Below, one piece after another: positions 10,018 through 21,420 of a DNA stretch of 64,000 nucleotides; positions within the stretch are counted from its first letter, which is position 1; the number at the start of each line of letters is the position of its first letter. Source of the DNA: Primulina eburnea (lineage: Eukaryota > Streptophyta > Magnoliopsida > Lamiales > Gesneriaceae); assembly GCF_022965805.1 (NCBI RefSeq), contig NC_133101.1:43499642-43563641 (forward strand), given 5' to 3'. Under the pieces are notes generated by a model. It worked only from the letters and a program-made list of their open reading frames with translations, was not told the origin of the DNA and made no database searches. Made by a program: the position numbers and the translations under genes.

Positions 10018-12600
10018 TCAATAATATAACTGTGGGAATCTCTGTCTCATATCTGATTCAGTCTCCCAGGTAGCTTCTTCCATGCCATGACGACTCCACT
10101 GAACTTTCACAAGCGGAATTGTCTTCGCTCTGAGTTGCTTTTCTTTCCGATCAAGAATCTGAATCGGTTTCTCGAAGTCACTCAGTGTCTCGTCCAGCTC
10201 TGCCTCTTCAGGCTGAATAATATGTGAAGCATCTGGCATGTACTTTCGTAGTAATGATACATGAAAAACATCATGTATCCCAGATAATGAAGGCGGTAAA
10301 GCGAGTCGATAGGCACGATCTCCTATCTTCTCGAGAATCTAATATGGCCCAATGTATCGAGGGGAGAACTTTCCTTTCTTGCCAAATCTGACAACTCCTC
10401 TGAAAGGTGAAATCTTCAAAAATACCTGGTCTCCTACCTGAAATACTAACGGTCGTCGTCTGACGTTGGCATATTTGGCATGTCTGTCTTGAGCTGCCTT
10501 CATTCTCTTCTGAATCAGCTTCATTTTTTCTGTCATATCTCTGATCATATCAGGTCCAATCTCAGGAACCTCGGAGATATCATCCCAATAAAGAGGGGAT
10601 CTGCATTTCTTACCGTACAACGCCTCGAAAGGAGCCATCTCGATACTCGTCTGATACCTGTTGTTGTACGAAAATTCAAAAAGTGGCCATGAACCCTGCC
10701 AACTAGTGCTAAAATCAAGCACTACAGCTCTCAGCATATCTTCCAGTGTCTGGATAGTCCACTCTGACTGTCCATCGGTCTGTGGATGATATGCGTTACT
10801 CAAATGTAATTTCGTACCTAGAGCCTGCTGCAAACTCTGCCAGAAGTGCGAAGTAAACCGAGGATCACGATCTGATACAATCGACTTCGGCACTCCATGT
10901 AATCTGACCACTTCTTTGACATAAATATCGGCCATATGGTCATGTCTGTACGTCATCTTGTATGGAATAAAACATGCGGATTTGGTCAATCTGTCAATCA
11001 CAACCCAAATCGCATCACAACCTCTGGAGGAACGCGGTAACTGCGTCACAAAATCCATGGAAATGATATCCTATTTCCATTCAAGAATAGATAAAATGTG
11101 TAGTAGACCTCCTGGTTTCTTTCTCTCGGCTTTTACCTGTTGGCAATTCAGACATTTGGATACAAATGTAGCAATATCAGATTTCATCTATTTCCACCAG
11201 TATTGTGTCTTCAAATCATTGTACATCTTTCTGACACCAGGATGAATGCTAAAACGACTGTTGTGCGCTTCTGCTAGTATCCGTTGTCTCAAATCTGAAA
11301 CATCTGGCACAACAATACGGTTATTAACATACAAAACACTGTCATGAACCTGATATTCCGATTGATGTCCATCTCTGACCATAGCAATCGAATTCTGTAC
11401 ATTCTGATCTACTTTCTGTGCTTCTTTGATTCTCAATATCAATTCTGGCTCGACTCGAATAGCACATAATCGCAGAGGCTGACAATCTGTTTTAAAGACT
11501 AATCCAGACAAACAGCAATCTTCTATCAAATTTGAAACACCAATCGTTGATAAGGATAAAGAACATACCTTTCGACTCAGTGCATCAGCTGCTGCATTGG
11601 ACTTTCCAGGATAGTATTTGATTTCACAATCGAAATCCTTCAGTAAATCAAGCCATATTCGCTGCCTCATATTCAACTCGGACTGTGAAAACAGTTACTT
11701 CAGGCTCCTGTGATCAGAATAAATTTCAAACTTCTCACCATAAAGGTAGTGTTGCCATATCTTCAAAGCAAATACAATGGCAGCCAATTCAAGATCATGA
11801 ATTGGGTATCGAGTCTCATGTGGCTTCAGATGTCCCGAGTCATAAGCAATAAAATTTCCTCGCTGCATCAGAACACAACCCAATCCTCGATGAGATGCAT
11901 CACAATAAACCACAAAATCACCAGTACCTGATGGAATAGCCAGTATCGGTGCACTGTTCAGTCTTTTCTTCAATTCAAGAAAGCTGGTCTCACATTCTTC
12001 AGACCAAACAAATGGAGCATTGTTCTGAGTCAACTGAGTAATCAGATTGGCAATGCTGGAAAAATCTTTAATAAATCGACGGTAATATCCTGCCAAACCC
12101 ATAAAACTACGAATCTCGGGTACTGATGTTGGTCTTGGCCAATTGATCACGACCTCCACTTTGCTGGGATCGACAGAAATCCCATCGCCAGATATGATGT
12201 GACCTAGAAATACAACATGTCTCAACCAAAACTCGCATTTCGACAGTTTAGCATATAATCTCTCGGCCCTCAAAATTTTCAATACAGTTCTCAAATGCTC
12301 AGCATGCTCAATCATGTTCTTAGATTAAATCAAAATATCATCAATGAATATGATAACAAAATCATCAAGATATCTCTGGAATATACGGTTCATCAAACCC
12401 ATAAATACAGCTGGAGCATTAGTCAAACCGAATGGCATGACAATAAACTCATAATGTCCATACCTGGTTCTAAATGCTATCTTCGAGATATCAGAATCTC
12501 TGACTCTCACCTGATGATATCCAGATATCAGATCGATCTTGGAGTATACTGAGGAACCCTAAAACTGATCAAACAAATCATCAATGCGAGGCAAAGGATA
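10018..12600 (-). pseudogene. Pol of gypsy A, C-terminal part (RT, RNase H, integrase, chromodomain-like tail)
   Basis: From 12600 down: RT motifs ([23 protein letters not shown] at about 12340), thumb, RNase H ([22 protein letters not shown]), H2C2 region, integrase core (VVIDRLTKS; VSDRDPRF; E-W variant of SERTIQ), GPY region and a chromodomain-like end (KVQWSRHGMEEATWE) closing at 10018. Breaks seen: TAA after DDILI, TAA after RSLK (11695), TAG after WWK (11188), a stop near 11070, and TAG at 10339. The N-terminal RT lies beyond gypsy F at 32494-32632. Confidence 0.9.
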
Positions 12601-12732
12601 TTTATTGTAAGGCCCGAGATTTTGATTACCGTAATCTGAAATGATTTGGTGATAATTGAGGTGATTATAGATGGAAAGGATTAGACCGGAAAAGACGGAA
12701 GAAAACACGAATTATGTGCGAGGACAGTACAC

Positions 12733-12976
12733 CTCGCGCATATGCGCGACACTGATGCTCGCATATGCGTGAGATGGGCAGAAGACCTCGCGCATATGCG
12801 TGAAGTGAGTGCGTGCATATGCACGAGCAGTGTTGGAAGAATTGTGCGGAGACAGTAGGTCTCGCGCACATGCGCCGAAGATGAGCGCACATATGTGCGA
12901 GCTGCCGAGAGTGATACATGCCGAGGCAGTAGGTCTCGCGCATATGCGCGGGGCTAGGGCGCGCATATGCGCGAGT
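12733..12976 (+). promoter_or_regulatory. U3 CATATG-palindrome cluster, LTR F
   Basis: At least eight copies of a CGCATATGCG-centred element are present. The best is the 16-base perfect palindrome TCGCGCATATGCGCGA at 12734-12749, and others lie near 12760, 12790, 12815, 12865, 12885, 12935 and 12960. Spacing is about 20-50 bases. The TATA-rich tract follows about 50 bases downstream. The 3' LTR has the same cluster (30424-30645) with one unit fewer. Confidence 0.65.
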
Positions 12977-13019
12977 CATGCTAAAGGAAAATCGACACTT
13001 GGTTTATCAATGCAACGTG

Positions 13020-13023
<4 letters not shown>

Positions 13024-13055
<32 letters not shown>
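13024..13055 (+). repeat. (TA)n microsatellite in LTR F
   Basis: An uninterrupted run of about 16 TA units. It is shorter in the 3' LTR (about 30696-30713), which is a normal length difference for a microsatellite. It sits where a TATA box would be expected, downstream of the palindrome cluster. Confidence 0.85.
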
Positions 13056-13057
<2 letters not shown>

Positions 13058-14833
13058 GTATTAATCGTCGAGGGGAGAAAGAAAGGAAATCGAAGGGAAA
13101 CTTTGGAAGAATTTCAATTCATTGATCGTATAATTTTGAGTTACGTGAAATCCAACCGTCTGATTTTCAATCTGACTTTAGTATCGTGTTTCTCTCGACG
13201 CAGGCTACTACTGGACGTAAGTTTTCTTAAGTTTTGATATGATTTGAAATTATGATACAGCCAGAATCAGATATGATTGATATATGTTGTTCTTGACATC
13301 GTAGACATCGTATAATCGAAACCGGATCGAAGAACAGATACCTTATGAAATCTTTATGAATTTTCAGAGTTGGTTTGATTGTGATTAGACCGATTTGATA
13401 TCAGAATTATGTTGTTATCGATCATGAGATGTTGGGATTGATATTTGATTGATACTGTATCGCTGGGTATATTGGTATTATTCAGACTTGGATCAGATGA
13501 GTTGTTGATTCGTATATACTGATATTGTATTGCCGGTATTGCAAGATTGTACAGAATTGAGATTATGATCTGTTATTGTTAAGATTTCGGGCTATACTGA
13601 TATTGATTGTGAGCTGTGTTATTATATCTGTGATGTTGAATTTGACAGGGTTATTGAGATTGTATAGTCATGACGTCGAAACATCAGTAGATTGATATTA
13701 AACAGATTCGCTATTGATTGAGATTGTATCGTTGTATCGTTGACATTGATCAGATTATGTCTTGATTTGTGTATTGTTCATAATAGGCCTTGAATTGAGC
13801 TGTATATTGACACAGTCTATTCGATACTATCATTTCAGATTGGATATGGACATATTTTACTTCGAGACTTCGACTTCATCAGACCGAGAAGAGAAAGGTA
13901 TAAATTGATGTTGATGTGGGATTGCACAACTCAAGTTAGATTCGACTTGAGTTTCCCTAAATCACAGACTTTACCTTATTGCATTTATATGTGCAATTGA
14001 ATGAGATTGATATCTTTGGCTATTGATTTATCTATTGAGTCATAGGCGGATGCGCCTAGCCGTAGACGATTGATCTTGTGACATAGGTGCCGGATAGTGA
14101 TGGAATAATCACTGGCACATTGCACATTGTCACAGGGTAGTGATTTGGAGAAAGTGCCAAAGTCTGTGACGAATAGGTCAAGACATCGGATGTTTGGTTA
14201 TATCGAAGTGGATAGAATTGAAGTTTCTTCTATTACTGATATTCGATATGGAAACAGCCAAAGTCCGTGAATAAGAACGTACCACCACCCCGATCGGAAG
14301 TGTAGGTGGGTGTATGTTCTTATTCGGATCGGGATCCCTAGATTAGGATGAGTCGAGTTAGAGTCTAAGAATCACGGAGTGTGATTCATTCATGTTTCTG
14401 ATTTTGATACATGTTATGCATATTTGTTTCATGCTGTTATATTTGTTTATATGAAATGCATGTATACATGATTTATTCTGGGAATGTAATTCTCACTGGA
14501 GTTATCCGGCTGTTGTCTTGTTTGTATGTGTGTATGACAGCAGGTGGACGGGATTTAGGATCAGGAAGAGGATGAAAGATTATAGGTAGCGTGGAGATCC
14601 GGGCTCAGAAGCAGAATAGGATTCAGCACTTGATGTATAGCTGTTGAACCTAGTTAAGATAGAGATATGTAGTACATGATTTGTACTTTTATACTGACAT
14701 GTAAATGAGATAGATTACATTACGTTTCGCATTTGTATTTAAAAAAAAAAAATTAGTCCCACTTTTCTAAATTGTTATTGTTAACATTAACAATGATTAA
14801 GACATGAATTAGCGTGCGGGTCCCCACAGCAGG

Positions 14834-14845
14834 TGGTATCAGAGC
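14834..14845 (+). other. Primer-binding site of gypsy F
   Basis: TGGTATCAGAGC, five bases after the LTR end, complementary to initiator Met tRNA. The leader from 14846 to about 15130 has no gene that I can support. Confidence 0.9.
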
Positions 14846-15130
14846 GATAGATCCTTTAGATTGAGATAGAAGCTAGTGAGCGGGTTAGATTGGGTTTTCT
14901 TGCATTGCTTTGATTGCTAGCATGATTTACTGCCTTAATACTACCTGATTATCTGGATTTGATTTGGTAATATGTATTGTTTAAAGTGAATTAGGACCGA
15001 TTTTTGATCAGCAGTAAGATGATCAGACGAGGACTGAAACAAGTTTGTTATATTTGGTTAATAATTCTTTTGGTAATCGGATATACCTCCTCGAAGAATT
15101 CCAAAATCAGGTGGTACTTCGGGTTATCAG

Positions 15131-15943
15131 ATGGATGCGTCAGAAACGCCGATGGAAACAATGTTGAAGAGGTTTCAGTCATTTCAACCGCCGATTCTGA
15201 GGGGTACTGAGACGTCTAATGATTGTGAAAGTTGGCTGAATGATATTGAAGTGCTGTTTGATTCACTTGATTACCCAGATGAATGCCAAGTTAGATTTAT
15301 TGTGCACCAGTTATTCGAAGTAGCAAAGAGTTGGTGGATCGCAACCAAATAAGCATTAGAACAGCAGGGTACCGTGATTACGTGGAAAATCTTTAAAGTT
15401 GAGTTTCATAAAAGATTTTTCCCAGTATTGTACTGACAAGATAAGAGTACAGAGTTTGCCAATTTGAAACAGGGCCAGCTGAATATTGAAGAATATGTGG
15501 CAAAATTCTCTACTTTACTACGATTTGCTCCTCAGGTGGCTGGGAATGATGAAGCTTTAGTTGATCAGTTCATCAGCGGATTGAATCCTGAAATATCTAC
15601 ATTGGTGAATGTGGAACGGCCCCTTTATTTTGCTGACGCCTTGAACAGGGCAAGGAGAGCTGAGGCAAGTTTGATACAACAACGCCCGATTTATACTGGA
15701 GTTTATTGCAGAACTTGTGGAGGAAGACATTTCACAAAGCAATGCCAAGAAGTACTTGGTAGTTGCCACATATGCAAACAGTCGGGACATTTTTCTAGAG
15801 TTTGTCCACAGAGAGATTTCCGACGATCTCACGGAGCGGAACCATCTGGATCAGTGGCACCGCCTGGTAGACAATCACTGGTTGTTCACTCTTTCCAACC
15901 ACCGACGACTCCTCAATCACAACCAAGGCCAGGACACACCTGA
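15131..15943 (+). pseudogene. Gag of gypsy F
   Basis: One frame with in-frame stops at 15350 (after WWIATK) and 15434 (after PVLY). It shows the gag domain (METMLKRFQSFQPP..ESWLNDIEVLF), the conserved GQLNIEEYVAKFS block and two zinc-knuckle-like motifs (CRTCGGRHFTKQC and CHICKQSGHFSRVC). A start near MDASETPMET is likely, but the usual MPPRR leader is lost. A frameshift before 15943 passes homology to the +1 frame toward protease. Confidence 0.85.
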
Positions 15944-16340
15944 CGAGGTAGTGGCAGGTACTTATTTATTGTATGATTATTTTGCATATGTATTGATAAA
16001 TACTAATGCATTCCATACGATAATTTTTAAATGAATTGCATTGATATATGCTTTGAGTATCGAGTTATTATATGTTGTAGTATTGATCTCTTTTCTGTTT
16101 GGGAGAAGTTTTGTATCAGTGACATCTGTTAGACCTTGTATGCTGCAGTATGACAGATATGTGATTGAGTTAGATGATATATTACTTGGGTTATCTAATT
16201 TTGACTACGTTATCAGTACTGATATATTAACAAGTACGGAATTACCGTCAATTTTGCCAGAAGATGATAAGATTCAGACCGGATAGGGCTGATGAATAGA
16301 AATGTTACGGTAAGGATTCTAGATCTAGAATTTCCTTGAT
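15944..16340 (+). pseudogene. Protease of gypsy F with lost active site
   Basis: The frame AYVLINTNAFHT at 15987-16022 aligns with AYVLIDTGASHT of gypsy B. The catalytic D-T-G-A has become N-T-N-A (15999-16010), which removes the aspartate and the glycine. A second part (16041-16286) matches the rest of the domain. TAG at 16299-16301 falls before KCYGKDSRSR, at the same codon that is a stop in A and B. Dead as an enzyme. Confidence 0.8.
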
Positions 16341-17160
16341 ATCCATAATGTTCATGACACGATAATTATTGAAAGGAACGGAGGAATTCCTTATGTATTC
16401 AGTTCATTTACTGAAACCGAACTTACCATCGACCGATTTACCAGTGGAATGAGAGTGCTAATGTTTTTCCCCAGATGAGACTCCGAGTTTGATTCTAGCC
16501 AGGGAGATTGATTTCTGCCTTGACTTGATACCAGGTACTGTTTTTTTTTAAAACACCGTACCAAATGATAATGATTGAATCGAAGGATTTGAAAGATCAG
16601 ATAGCAGATTTACTAACTGGGAGTTACATCTGATTGAGTGTTTCTCGTTAGGGACGTATCAGCTATGTTGGTGAGTTGATAAACTCTGTGTTCAGAATAT
16701 TTTGATGATTCTCTGATTAGTTGATCTATGATATTTTGGTATATTCGAAGAATATGATTGATTTTATTAAATATCTGAGTATTGTATTGAATATTTTGAG
16801 AACCGGAAAATTGTACACAGAAAATGTTGAAATGTGCATATTGACTGAGACAGATTGTATTCAGGGGTTGTTATATCTGAAGATGATAAATCGGTTGATC
16901 TTATCACAATTTTAGTCGTGATCAGTTGGCTAAAACCGATAGCATTGTCAGAAATTACAGTTTTTTAAGTTAGTAGATCAGTATCAATATATGTTTTGAA
17001 TCTGATTGAATATTGTTGTTGTTCTGAATCCGTGTTTGAAATAGATAGTAGACAGCGGAAAATTTATATTGTAGAGGACGAATAGAACTGATTTTGATAA
17101 TTAAAGCAGTTCAGAAAATTGATCGGAATCTTCAGAACTCGATATCGACAGTCAGGGCAG
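16341..17160 (+). pseudogene. Reverse transcriptase remnants of gypsy F
   Basis: Short blocks in changing frames match the A and B polyproteins. Around 16480-16560 there is a piece like DFCLDLIPGT before the RT. At 16721-16830 the frame [22 protein letters not shown] follows the catalytic box. Most RT motifs and all of RNase H are missing or unreadable, so large internal deletions are likely. I see no other gene in the stretch. Confidence 0.65.
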
Positions 17161-18420
17161 GGCATCGATCAGAATAACAGGTTTGTGACAACGTGTTATA
17201 TGTTAATAACCGATTTGTGTGTGCCAGATATTTCGAATTTTAAATGATTGATGTTATCAGAAATGGACAATAATTGATGCAACATTAATTCTGATGATAG
17301 AAGGATGTATGATGATTGAAAAGACAGTTTGAAAGAAACAGATGAGATCAGATGTAGCATAGTTTGTACTAAAATGTCTGAATTTTTGACAGACGAAGAC
17401 AGAAAGAATGAAACCAGGATATTGGTTATATAGCTTATCGATTCCTGAATGGAAATGGGATTACATTTCCAGAGATATCGTGATGAAGCTACCGCATTCA
17501 TCTCAGAATTGAGTATTGATTGAGTTAGGAGTGACAGACTAACCCATTCTGCGAGTGCTAGCTCGTACATGAAGAAATACAGATATGATTATATTACTGA
17601 GATTTCTGTCAGAAAAGTGATTAGATTACACAGAGTGTCGAGAGTAGATTATGTCATACCGTGATTTTGGTTGACTTTGCACGTTTGGTAGAGTGTACAG
17701 CAAGAGTTGGGTACATGATTATATCTGAGTACTGCATATCATTCACCGACTAACGGACAGTCAGAGTGGATTATCCAAATTTTGGAGAATATGCTTAGAG
17801 TTGTAGTGCTTGATTTTTAGCACTAGTTAGCAGGATTTATTGTCATGTCGTGAGTTTTCGTACAACAACAGCTATCAGACGAGTATTGAGATGGCACAAT
17901 TTGAAACGTTGTACGGTAAGAAGTGCAGATTCCCTCTTTATCGAGATGATATCTCTGAAGTTCCTGAGATTAGACCTGAAATGATTAGAGATGTGACTGA
18001 GAAGTGAAGCTGATTCAGAAAAGAATGAAGATAGCTCAGAATCGACAGAATAAAGATGTCCACATCAGACGATGACGGTTGATATTTGAGGTATAAAAAT
18101 GAATATTGAATTGACTGAGATTAGACAAACTTAGTAGCAGATGATAGTGTTGATTTTTTATGAGCTGTTGATTGGTATATACGGATATGGTATAGCCAGT
18201 ATTCTAAGATCGATTCTATCAGAGTTACTTCGAGTTGTAATATGACATTATACTTCTTGAATTATTATTCCAGATTAGAATCCGAATTAGTAGAAGAAAG
18301 ACTATTCAGAACGAAGACTATTCCGCTGTTGGAAGTTCAGTGGAGTCGTCGTGGCATTAAAGAAGCTACCTGAGAGACAGAATCTGATATGAGACAATGA
18401 ACTCTAGAATTGTTTCGTTG
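17161..18420 (+). pseudogene. Integrase and C-terminal remnants of gypsy F
   Basis: Readable blocks in changing frames: LYVNNRFVVPDIS near 17195, IPEWKWDYIS..KLPHSSQN near 17445-17510, a NGQSEWIIQILENML block near 17750-17800, ALYGKKCR near 17910, and the chromodomain-like end EVQWSRRGIKEAT near 18335-18370, closing about 18420. There are many stops and frameshifts. Copia H follows ten bases after the pol end. Confidence 0.75.
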
Positions 18421-18429
18421 ACGTGAGTT

Positions 18430-19383
18430 TTCTGGAGTTTGACAAAACGTAAATCAATCAATTAACAAAATATGAATCAACTGATGTGCACAAGCATATT
18501 CGGCAACTGAAGACATTTGACACAATGATACGAAGTAAAATGATCAGTTGAAAGTGATCAGTTAAAAACAGAATGTCTTAAAAGCTTCTCAACTGAAGAT
18601 ATCTCGGGAAAGACCAAAGGAGACAAACGAATTACAAGAGTGTCGCACCTCGATCACTACAGCATAGAACAATGTGTTTCGGCTATTGCATTTAAGACGC
18701 CGTATCACAATCAATGAAGAGAACATTGCCCAAGAAATGATGAAGAAGCAATCAACGGATACTAGAATTCAAATGCATATCAAAGTTACCGTTGAAAAAG
18801 AAGTATAAATATAACTGAAGAACAGCAGATGAAGCAGTGACAATCATTCAAATCTTAAGCTTGCTGTTACTCTGTCAAAATCTCAGCTCACTCTCAATTG
18901 AATTACTCGTAGCAATCAAGGCTACAATCTGAGCTTATTAGCACTCTCTAAAAAGTTGTTAGACTCAATTGTGCAAATATCAGTTACGTACTGAAAACAT
19001 TGTGTATAACTAAGAGTTTCAGTTTTGGCAGTTGTAAGTCCAAACTGAAGTGGGTCTGTACAAGTATTGTATTTGATCAAAGTCTTTTAGTGAATATCCT
19101 ATCCTTGTGATAGAAGGGGTGACGTAGGAGTAATTAAATTCTCCGAACATCCAGAAACAACTCTTGCATATTTATTTCAGTTTTGTATTCTATCTTTCAG
19201 TCAGTTACTTTCCGCAACTACTCCAGTTTAACTGATTGTTGTTGACCAACAAGATTCTGAGTTTCAGTTTGACACTAAACTGAATTCAAATATTCTTAAA
19301 GAACAATTTTAAGTGTGAGTGTTTATTCAACCCCCCCCCCCCCCCCCTTCTAAACACTCTTAGTGTGATAACCGATCCTATCA
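18430..19383 (+). repeat. 5' LTR of copia H, lacking its first ~17 bases
   Basis: From TGGAGTTTGAC at 18433 it matches the 3' LTR (29280 on) almost base for base to CTATCA at 19383. The terminal TGTTGGAAAC.. of the 3' copy is replaced by three bases. A run of 17 C at 19331-19347 compares with 12 C in the 3' copy. A TATAAATATAA box lies near 18804, and the polypyrimidine block near the end is shared with the D LTR. Confidence 0.93.
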
Positions 19384-19385
19384 AG

Positions 19386-19397
19386 TGGTATCAGAGC
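19386..19397 (+). other. Primer-binding site of copia H
   Basis: TGGTATCAGAGC, two bases after the LTR, complementary to the initiator Met tRNA as in the gypsy elements here. Confidence 0.92.
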
Positions 19398-19444
19398 GGT
19401 TGAATCTTGTTTTTTGAATACTTCTGATCTATAAATCTGTTAGA

Positions 19445-21420
19445 ATGACTTCTTTCAATAAAATTCCTATGTTCTCAAGAGAAGATTTTGATGACTGGAA
19501 AATAAGAATGCAGGCTCACTTAGCTGCACAAGATGATGATATGTGGTTTGTCATAACAGACGGACCCATGAAGATTCTGAAAGCAAACACATCAATAGCT
19601 ATAACTGAAGGGGCACCACAGAGAATTCAGAAGCCCAGAGAAGAGTGGACGACTGAGGACAAGAAAAAAGCCAACCTTGACAACGTGGCCAAAGATACTC
19701 TATACAAAACATTGGATAAAGCAACCTTCAACAAAATAAAGATGTGCAAAACAGCAAAAGAAATATGGGAGAAGTTGATTCAGTTGTATGAAGGAAACGA
19801 CCAAACAAAAGAAAACAAACTATCTGTTGCTGTCCAGAAATTCGAAAATATCAAAATGAAGGTTGGAGAGATAATGAATGAGTATGATGAAAGAGTGAGC
19901 AGTATTGTAAATGAATTAAATGCACTCGGAAAAGTGCATACTAACAAAGAAGTTGCATTGAAAATAATGAGAGGTCTTCCAAAGGAATGGGACGTCAAAA
20001 CAATGGCTATGAGAGAATCAAAAGACCTGAATCAGATCGAAATTCATGAACTGTTCGCTGACTTAAAAGCTTATGAATTTGAATTGCAGAACAGGGAAGG
20101 AGAATCATCTACTCCCACAACTACAACTGCCTTAGCAGCTGTCAGAACTGAATCAAACAGTTCAACTGAGAAATCTGCTGATCAATTAAGCAGTGATGCA
20201 ATGTCATTATTCATCAAAACGTTCGGGAGGTTCATGAGAAAGAACCAAGGAAACTTTCAGAAGCAATACCAGAAAAACAATCCAAAAGAAGAAACAAATG
20301 CTTGCTACAATTGTGGCAAAACAGGTCATTACATTGCAGACTGCCCTAAACCTAAAAAAGACAGTCAAGGATCAACTGACAGAAGAAAGAAACCATATGA
20401 TCATAAAAGAAGGCCCAGAGAAGATAAGAAAACCTACAGAAAGAAACACGAAGTTCTACTAGCTGAAGAGAACAAATCCAGATGGGCAGAAACTGATAGT
20501 GATGAATCAGAACCAGAAAGTTCAGATAGCTCAAGTGATGAAGAGGAGGTCAAATGCCTAATGGCAAATCATACTGAAGCAGAATCGACAAGTCACCAGG
20601 TATTTGATTTTAGTTCAATTGACTTTACAAGAGAAGAACTCATCTTGACATTGCATGATATGGTAAATGAGTACCAGAAACTTGCATCATCATTTGAGGA
20701 AATGAAATCAAAGCAAAATGATCCCATAGACAACAAAACCAAAACTGATGAGTCAGTTGATGTGTTGAGTCTAAGAAGGGAAATTGCTGAAATGAAAGAA
20801 GAAAGAAAGAAAGATCATTCACTGATCCAGAAATTGATCCTTGAAAATTCAAAACAGACTGAACTTATTCAATCCTGGAATAAGTCTTCTACTGCATTAA
20901 ATGAAATGCATAACTCACAAAAATCAGTTTGTGACAAACTGGTTTAGGATTCAGTAATCAAGGAGAAACGTTTTCAAATGATACACAACCACTGTTGACA
21001 GCAAACAAAGGAAAGTACATTCAATTTGTAGAAAAATTTAAGCCTAGCAAAATGAATAAACAATCCATTGAGAATATGTATAAGGGCAAAAGACATGGAG
21101 TTGGCTACAGTCCAAAAATCTCTACTGACTCAGTAGGTCAGTCATCAAAAATGTTTGGAAGGAATCGTTCAAATAACTACTCGAGTTATTACAACTCCAA
21201 ACCAGTTCAGAAAAGATACAGACTGAACAATCAGTCGAACCAAATCAAAATGCATACTGTGTCATCTATACAACACACACCTAACACACAGAAGCCAAGA
21301 AGAACAATGTGGAACACAGCTACTGGAAAGACAGTTAGACTAATCCAAGTATGAATTCCAAAGGGACTAATAAATCGTGGACCCAAATAGATATGGGTAC
21401 CAAATCATATTATGTATGTG
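19445..21420 (+). pseudogene. Gag of copia H
   Basis: An open 500-codon frame from ATG 19445 to 20947 has the UBN2-type copia gag domain (FSREDFDDWKIRMQAHL..KEIWEKLIQLYEGN), a CCHC knuckle (CYNCGKTGHYIADC, about residue 287), an acidic serine-rich stretch and a coiled-coil-like C-terminal part. A one-base deletion near 20944 ends it. Homology continues in the next frame through 20995-21354 (GKRHGVGYSPK..RRTMWNTATGK) with stops TGA at 21352 and TAG at 21388. Normally it is one frame with pol. Role: capsid and RNA packaging. Confidence 0.9.

Larger units (their letters stand above)
12606..14828 (+). repeat. 5' LTR of gypsy F
   Basis: It starts TGTAAGGCCCGAG and ends GGTCCCCACA, 2223 bases, against 2192 in the 3' copy. 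Order: palindrome cluster (12733-12976), TA microsatellite (13024-13055), a long TTGAT/GATTG-rich region, and a conserved block near 14041-14350 with two GTCACAG- and AAAGTC-type repeats. No credible gene: the open frames overlapping the palindromes exist only because the repeats lack stops. Confidence 0.93.

Noticed and set aside
12665..12979. Overlapping minus-strand open frames rich in HMR/YAR repeats (also 30356-30651)
   Set aside because: They run through the CATATG palindrome cluster of LTR F. The repeats lack stops in several frames at once, giving three overlapping low-complexity products, so no gene is supported.
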